From assembly GCA_032209605.1 (NCBI GenBank), contig JASFXZ010000018.1, positions 5,087,904 through 5,151,903 on the forward strand: DNA of 64,000 nucleotides, written 5' to 3'. Positions 59,460-64,000 of the stretch are shown piece after piece (position 1 is the stretch's first letter; the number at the start of each line of letters is the position of its first letter). Source of the DNA: Mactromeris polynyma. Its lineage: Eukaryota > Mollusca > Bivalvia > Venerida > Mactridae. A model generated the notes under the pieces. That model saw nothing but the letters and a program-made list of their open reading frames with translations, was not told where the DNA came from and did no database searches. The position numbers and the translations under genes are program-made.

Positions 59460-59915
59460 TTGGAAGCATGCAAAGGGGCATAAAGCGCTATCCCTGTTCG
59501 TCGGTGCTTGCAGTCAGAATGAAAAATTGGTTTTCAATCAACAAGTCTTGAAAGGATGGATGGATTCAGTTCAAATCGATAAGCACAAAAATATAGGTAA
59601 ATAAAGAATAGGCCAAGTTCGATTTGGTCACCAGTTTTACGACTTATAAATTGGCTTCCGGTCAATATGTCTTGAAAGACATGTGTGCAGTCAGTTTGTA
59701 TAAGGCACATAAGCATATAATAAAATATATGCCAAGTTCGATTTTGGTTCAAAATTTTGGAGGAGTTATGGACCTTTTTGGACTTAATAATTGGTTTCCA
59801 ATCAATAACGCTTGAAAGATTCAATTAATAAATTATATAGCCCTAACTAACAAAATACTATTGAAAAGCCCATAGTGGGGATATCTGTGCCCTATGGGTG
59901 CATCTAGTTTTACTT
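59460..59915. repeat. 3' flank of IB1 with repeat-like blocks
   Basis: Contains two related segments (ttggtttccaatcaataacgcttgaaag and the earlier ggttttcaatcaacaagtcttgaaag) and the end agtggggatatctgtgccctatgggtgcatctagt. These look like parts of a dispersed repeat. Duplicated at 62805-63270. No gene. Confidence 0.4.
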
Positions 59916-60099
59916 TAATACTTGAACATCTATATAAAATTCTACACAAGTTTAACCGAATGGTTAAGCAGAATGATGTTTTACAATGTGGTTACATTCC
60001 GGAAAAAGATTGCATACAATTGGAAAAATTTAACAACCAAGTGAAACCCAAGTTAAACTAAGCTGGAACGATAAGCTTGGTTGGTTGTCCATATATAAA

Positions 60100-60815
60100 C
60101 CATCATGGTTGCCAATAAACCAGCATGGTTGTCAATAAACCAGCATGGTTGCCAATAAACCAGCATGGTTGCCAATAAACCAATCATGGTTGCCAATAAA
60201 CCATCATGGTGACCAATGAACCATCAATAAACCAGCATGGTAACAAATAAACCAGCATGGTAACCAATAAACCAGAATGGTAATCAATAATAAACCAGCA
60301 TGGTAATCAATAAACCAGAATGGTAACAAATAAACCAGCATGGTAACCAATAAACCAGAATGGTAATCAATAATAAACCAGCATGGTAATCAATAAACCA
60401 GAATGGTAATCAATAATAAACCACATGGTAATCAATAAACCAGCATGGTAACAAATAAACCAGCATGGTTACCAATAAACCAGCATGGTTACCAATAAAC
60501 CAGAATGGTAATCAATAATAAACCACATGGTAATCAATAATAAACCAGCATGGTAAATAATAAACCAGCATGGTAAACAATAAACCAGCATGGTAACCAA
60601 TACACCAGCATGGTAATCAATAATAAACCAGAATGGTAAACAATAAACCAGCATGGTAATCAATAATAAACCAGCATGGTAAACAATACACCAGCATGGT
60701 TATCAATAATAAACCAGCATGGTAAACAATACACCAGCATGGTAATCAATAATAAATCAGCATGGTGAACAATAAACTAGCATAGTAACCAATAAACCAG
60801 CATGGATTTGATCAA
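60100..60815. repeat. Minisatellite of about 20 bp (ataaaccagcatggtaacca)
   Basis: Roughly 35 irregular units, lengths 16-22 bp, differing by gaatgg/gcatgg and by ataa insertions. Follows IB1. Confidence 0.92.
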
Positions 60816-61736
60816 GTTTTATATACAAAAAAGGAGGATAATGTTGTCACAATGGTGATATCTCTGACCTTGGGATACAACCCCAAACACTGATGTAAAG
60901 CAAATGAAAAACTTAAAGCTGGGATTTTCTAAGTACAAAAAGGAGGGTAATTCTGTCAAAATGGGGAATAGAGTAGTGGAACATAGTTCCACAGCTTCTT
61001 CTTATGACCCTGAACACGTGTGTAAACATTCAATCTAATACTACCAGTAGTTGCTAAGATAAAATTACTTCACTTAACAAAAAGAGAATGCAGACATCAA
61101 CACCTGGGTCCGTATTCACAAACGTTTTAAGACTGAATCGCAGACTTACGGGCCCAGGACGAGTACAATAGCCCAACATTCTTCGAATAGTCAAGCTATT
61201 AGTCATTACCATGTGTCTAACTTGTCTCAAAAGTGTGCAGCTGTCAACAGATTCGGTGACTTTTCACATTGTTTGGATTTCGCAATATGTCATTTTGTGA
61301 ATTCGGACGCTCCCTTGCACTTAATTTGCTTATAATTCTAATATATGAGCTATATAACCTGTACATATGAGCTATAACCTATACATAATTATTATGTGTA
61401 TATGCTGTTGAAGGGATAAAAGTAAAAGAATACGTGATCAACTCCTATGGACATGCCTCCTTACACAGATATAAAATGAAACATGAGAAAATGGCGTAAC
61501 ACAAACTGACAAAGTCATCGCCGAACAAAAATACGATATAAATATTTGAATGTTCGAAAATAGGAGCGTTTAGGTCAAATGGATTCATGATAAGGCGAGC
61601 AGTGATTAACATTTTGAAATTGCTTATCTTATTTCTCTATTATGAAATAATTGACCTTAAATACTTTAATTTCTGTGTTCTTTGTTTTGTTACTTATTTA
61701 CAATACTGCTTCTAGTACACACACAATTATTCAAGA

Positions 61737-62658
61737 ATGAAATACATGCGTAATCTGTCGGTGGTGATATTGGTTACAGTTATCGTTATAAGTTCCGGAT
61801 TAATCTGTCAGTTTCCACATTGTGACACCGTGAAATGTGATCCGGTACCAAAGAATTGTACCGGCACAATCAGGATGGGAGGTGGTTACTGTGGATGTTG
61901 TGAGGCGTGCTTCACTTACATAGGTATGCTGTCCAAAAGTTTTTATTTTCAACAGAACTGATCATACATGTTTATGGTAACAGAGGAGAGATTATTGCGA
62001 TATGTTCCTTTTTCGTATGTACATTTCACCTTAAATCCTCGCCAAGTAAATTGACTCTTATAATAGAAAATTATATTGCAATTTATCAGTACTTCTTTCT
62101 AAGCTACAAATTTGCTGGCATGGACTTGCAACTGAATCATGTAATTCAAAATCTCGTAATTACCAGAGAGAGAGAGAGAGAGATGATGATGATTGCTGTC
62201 AGAAAGGACAGAACGATTTGAGTTTCACGCTTGGAAGGTCCTGTTCTATGAATTAGACATTTTCTGCACTACCCGTTTTGTTTCATTAGAAGGCTGAATA
62301 AGATTGTTATTCATATGTTAGAATAGATTACCAAACTGATAAATGGTAAAAAACAGATATGTTAATAATTATTGACAGAAATTATTCACTTGAACTTAAA
62401 CCTAATGTTTGTACGTGAGATTTGATTGTGTGAATTCATATGGGTGAAAATGATTTTTAAGCCAGCAAGATAATTATTAAGGATTGTACAAGTTATGCAA
62501 ACATAATTGGTTGTGTTTCAGATGAGGGGGAGTATTGTGAAGAAAAAGATGTTGTTGATGCTATAATACATCCACTCACAGAGAACTGTGGCTCAGGACT
62601 GTATTGTGACAACAATTCATCAACATGCCAAGTAAAGCCAAACCCTGCCATTGGCTAG
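61737..62658 (+). CDS. IB2: small secreted protein with IGFBP-N-terminal-like motif, two exons
   Basis: Exon 1 61737-61923, exon 2 62522-62658; 324 nt, 107 residues. The signal peptide is MKYMRNLSVVILVTVIVISS. Then come CDTVKCDPVPKNC and the CGCCxxC block typical of IGFBP N-terminal (IB) domains and single-IB-domain proteins of invertebrates. Exon 2 continues with EGEYCEEKD, NCGSGLYCDNN and STCQVKPNPAIG before TAG. Donor GTATGC and acceptor TTGTGTTTCAG join in phase 1. A candidate AATAAA lies at 62700-62705. The order of cysteines and the break between the two halves match the family; binding to an insulin-like peptide is not shown. It is transcribed opposite to the WAP cluster. Confidence 0.8.
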
Positions 62659-63449
62659 AAACCACACTACAGTCAGAAAATTGTAGCATTGACCTGTGTT
62701 AATAAATTGTATGATAACGATGCTTGTTTTAATACATTTTTATGAGTTACAACATGCATACATAGTTGTAATTGTAAGTCATTGGAATTACCTGTGCTTT
62801 TTTAAAGCCCCGGTCATTGGAAGTATGCAAAGGGGCATAAAGCGCTATCCCTGTTCGTCCGTGCTTGCAGTCAGAATGAAAAATTGGTTTTCAATCAATA
62901 AGTCTTGAAAGGATAGATGGATTCAGTTCAAATTGTTAAGCACAAAAATATAGGTAAATAAAGAATAGGCCAAGTTCGAGTTCGCCACTAGTTTTACGAC
63001 TTATAAATTGGCTTCCGGTCAATATGTCTTGAAAGACGTGTGTGTATTCAGTTTGTATAAGGCACATAAGCATATAATAAAATATATGCCAAGTTCGATT
63101 TTGGTTCAAAATTTTGGAGGAGTTATGGACCTTTTTGGACTTAATAATTGGTTTCCAATCAATAACGCTTGAAAGATTCAATTAATAAATTATATAGCCC
63201 TTACAAACAAAATACTATTGAAAAGCCCATAGTGGGGATATCTGTGCCCTATGGGTGCATCTAGTTTTACTATAATACTTGAACATCTGTATAAAATTCT
63301 ACACATTCAAGTTTAACCGAGTGGTTAAGCAGAAAATATATTTTACAATGTGGTTACATTCCGGAAAAAGATTGCATACAATTGGGAAAATTTAACAACC
63401 AAGTGAAACCCAAGTTAAACTAAGCTGGAATGATAAGCTTGGTTGGTTG

Positions 63450-64000
63450 TCCATATATAAACCATCATTGTTGTCAATAAACCAGCATGGTTGCCAATAA
63501 ACCATCATGGTTGCCAATAAACCATCATGGTGACCAATGAACCATCAATAAACCTGCATGGTTGCCAATAAACCATCATTGTTGTCAATAAACCAGCATG
63601 GTTGCCAATAAACCATCATGGTTGCCAATAAACCATCATGGTGACCAATGAACCATCAATAAACCTGCATGGTAACATTTAAATCAGCATGGTAACCAGT
63701 AAACCAGAATGGTAATCAATAATAAACCAGCATGGTAATCAATAATAAACCAGCATGGTAATCAATAAACCAGCATGGTATTAATCAATAATAAACCAGC
63801 ATGGTAATCAATAATAAACCAGCATGGTAAACAATAAACCAGCATCGTATACAATAAACAAGCATGGTAAGCAATAATAAACCAGCATGGTAACCAATAA
63901 ACCAGCATGCTAACCAATAAACCAGCATGGTAAACAATAATAAACCAGCATGGTAAACAATAAACCAGCATGGTAACCAATAATACACCAGCATGGTAAA
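63450..64000. repeat. ataaaccagcatggt minisatellite after IB2, continuing beyond the window
   Basis: Same unit family as 60100-60815. A block of about 115 bp (63470-63550) is repeated directly at 63560-63665. Confidence 0.92.

Larger units (their letters stand above)
57890..60830. repeat. Tandem duplication unit 1 (partner 61310-64000)
   Basis: About 3.4-kb spacing. Includes promoter region, both exons, intron, 3' flank and minisatellite. Similarity is high throughout, with small indels in the intron. Confidence 0.92.
61310..64000. repeat. Tandem duplication unit 2 (partner 57890-60830)
   Basis: Starts at tgcacttaatttgcttataatt, matching 57905, and runs to the window edge. Confidence 0.92.

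Overview
The window looks like animal nuclear DNA. It is AT-rich, has short exons with GT-AG introns, and is crowded with minisatellites, LINE and Harbinger remnants and short dispersed repeats. The style of the dispersed repeats and the secreted WAP/VWC-type proteins suggest a mollusc, most likely a bivalve; this is inference, as no marker gene is present.

The main content is a cluster of related genes on the minus strand (about 0.8-54 kb). They encode small to medium secreted, cysteine-rich modular proteins. I rebuilt them exon by exon from the Cys pattern, splice sites and reading phase. Every exon boundary is phase 1, so modules can be added or lost without breaking the frame. Four modules recur: (a) a signal-peptide exon carrying a 6-Cys unit ending CCPxC; (b) a second 6-Cys CCPxC exon (like the second half of a VWC domain); (c) a 6-Cys exon with CNTCxCxxGxxxCTxxxC (like the first half of VWC, also matching the pacifastin inhibitor pattern); (d) an 8-Cys WAP (four-disulfide core) exon. 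The last exon is another 6-Cys unit followed by an Arg-rich tail. Gene layout from left to right, all minus strand: G1 781-1376 (2 coding exons), G2 7246-15479 (9), G3 20573-23213 (4, early stop), G4 26130-26295 (orphan signal exon), G5 26867-28985 (4, no 3' end and no promoter), G6 35159-39990 (5 good exons plus a broken WAP exon), G7 44196-53065 (12). G2, G3, G6 and G7 have a conserved candidate 5' non-coding exon with a TATA box 1-2 kb upstream of the ATG.

The cluster grew by segmental duplication: 13.4-18.4 kb matches 26.9-30.8 kb, 9-13.6 kb matches 46.3-51.3 kb, and the flanks of G6 match those of G7. G7 also carries a recent 1.16-kb tandem triplication of a WAP + half-VWC exon pair. A 39-bp minisatellite, open in frame on both strands, lies in the introns between modules and has expanded to about 54 and about 35 units. 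A 9-bp repeat fills the 5' intron of G2 and G5.

The right end (57.9-64 kb) is a different, plus-strand locus: two tandem copies of a two-exon gene for a small secreted protein with an IGFBP-N-terminal-like GCGCC-type motif. The second copy is intact and the first has a one-base frameshift in exon 2. A 47-bp satellite with higher-order structure (55.3-57.0 kb) and palindrome-rich elements separate the two loci.
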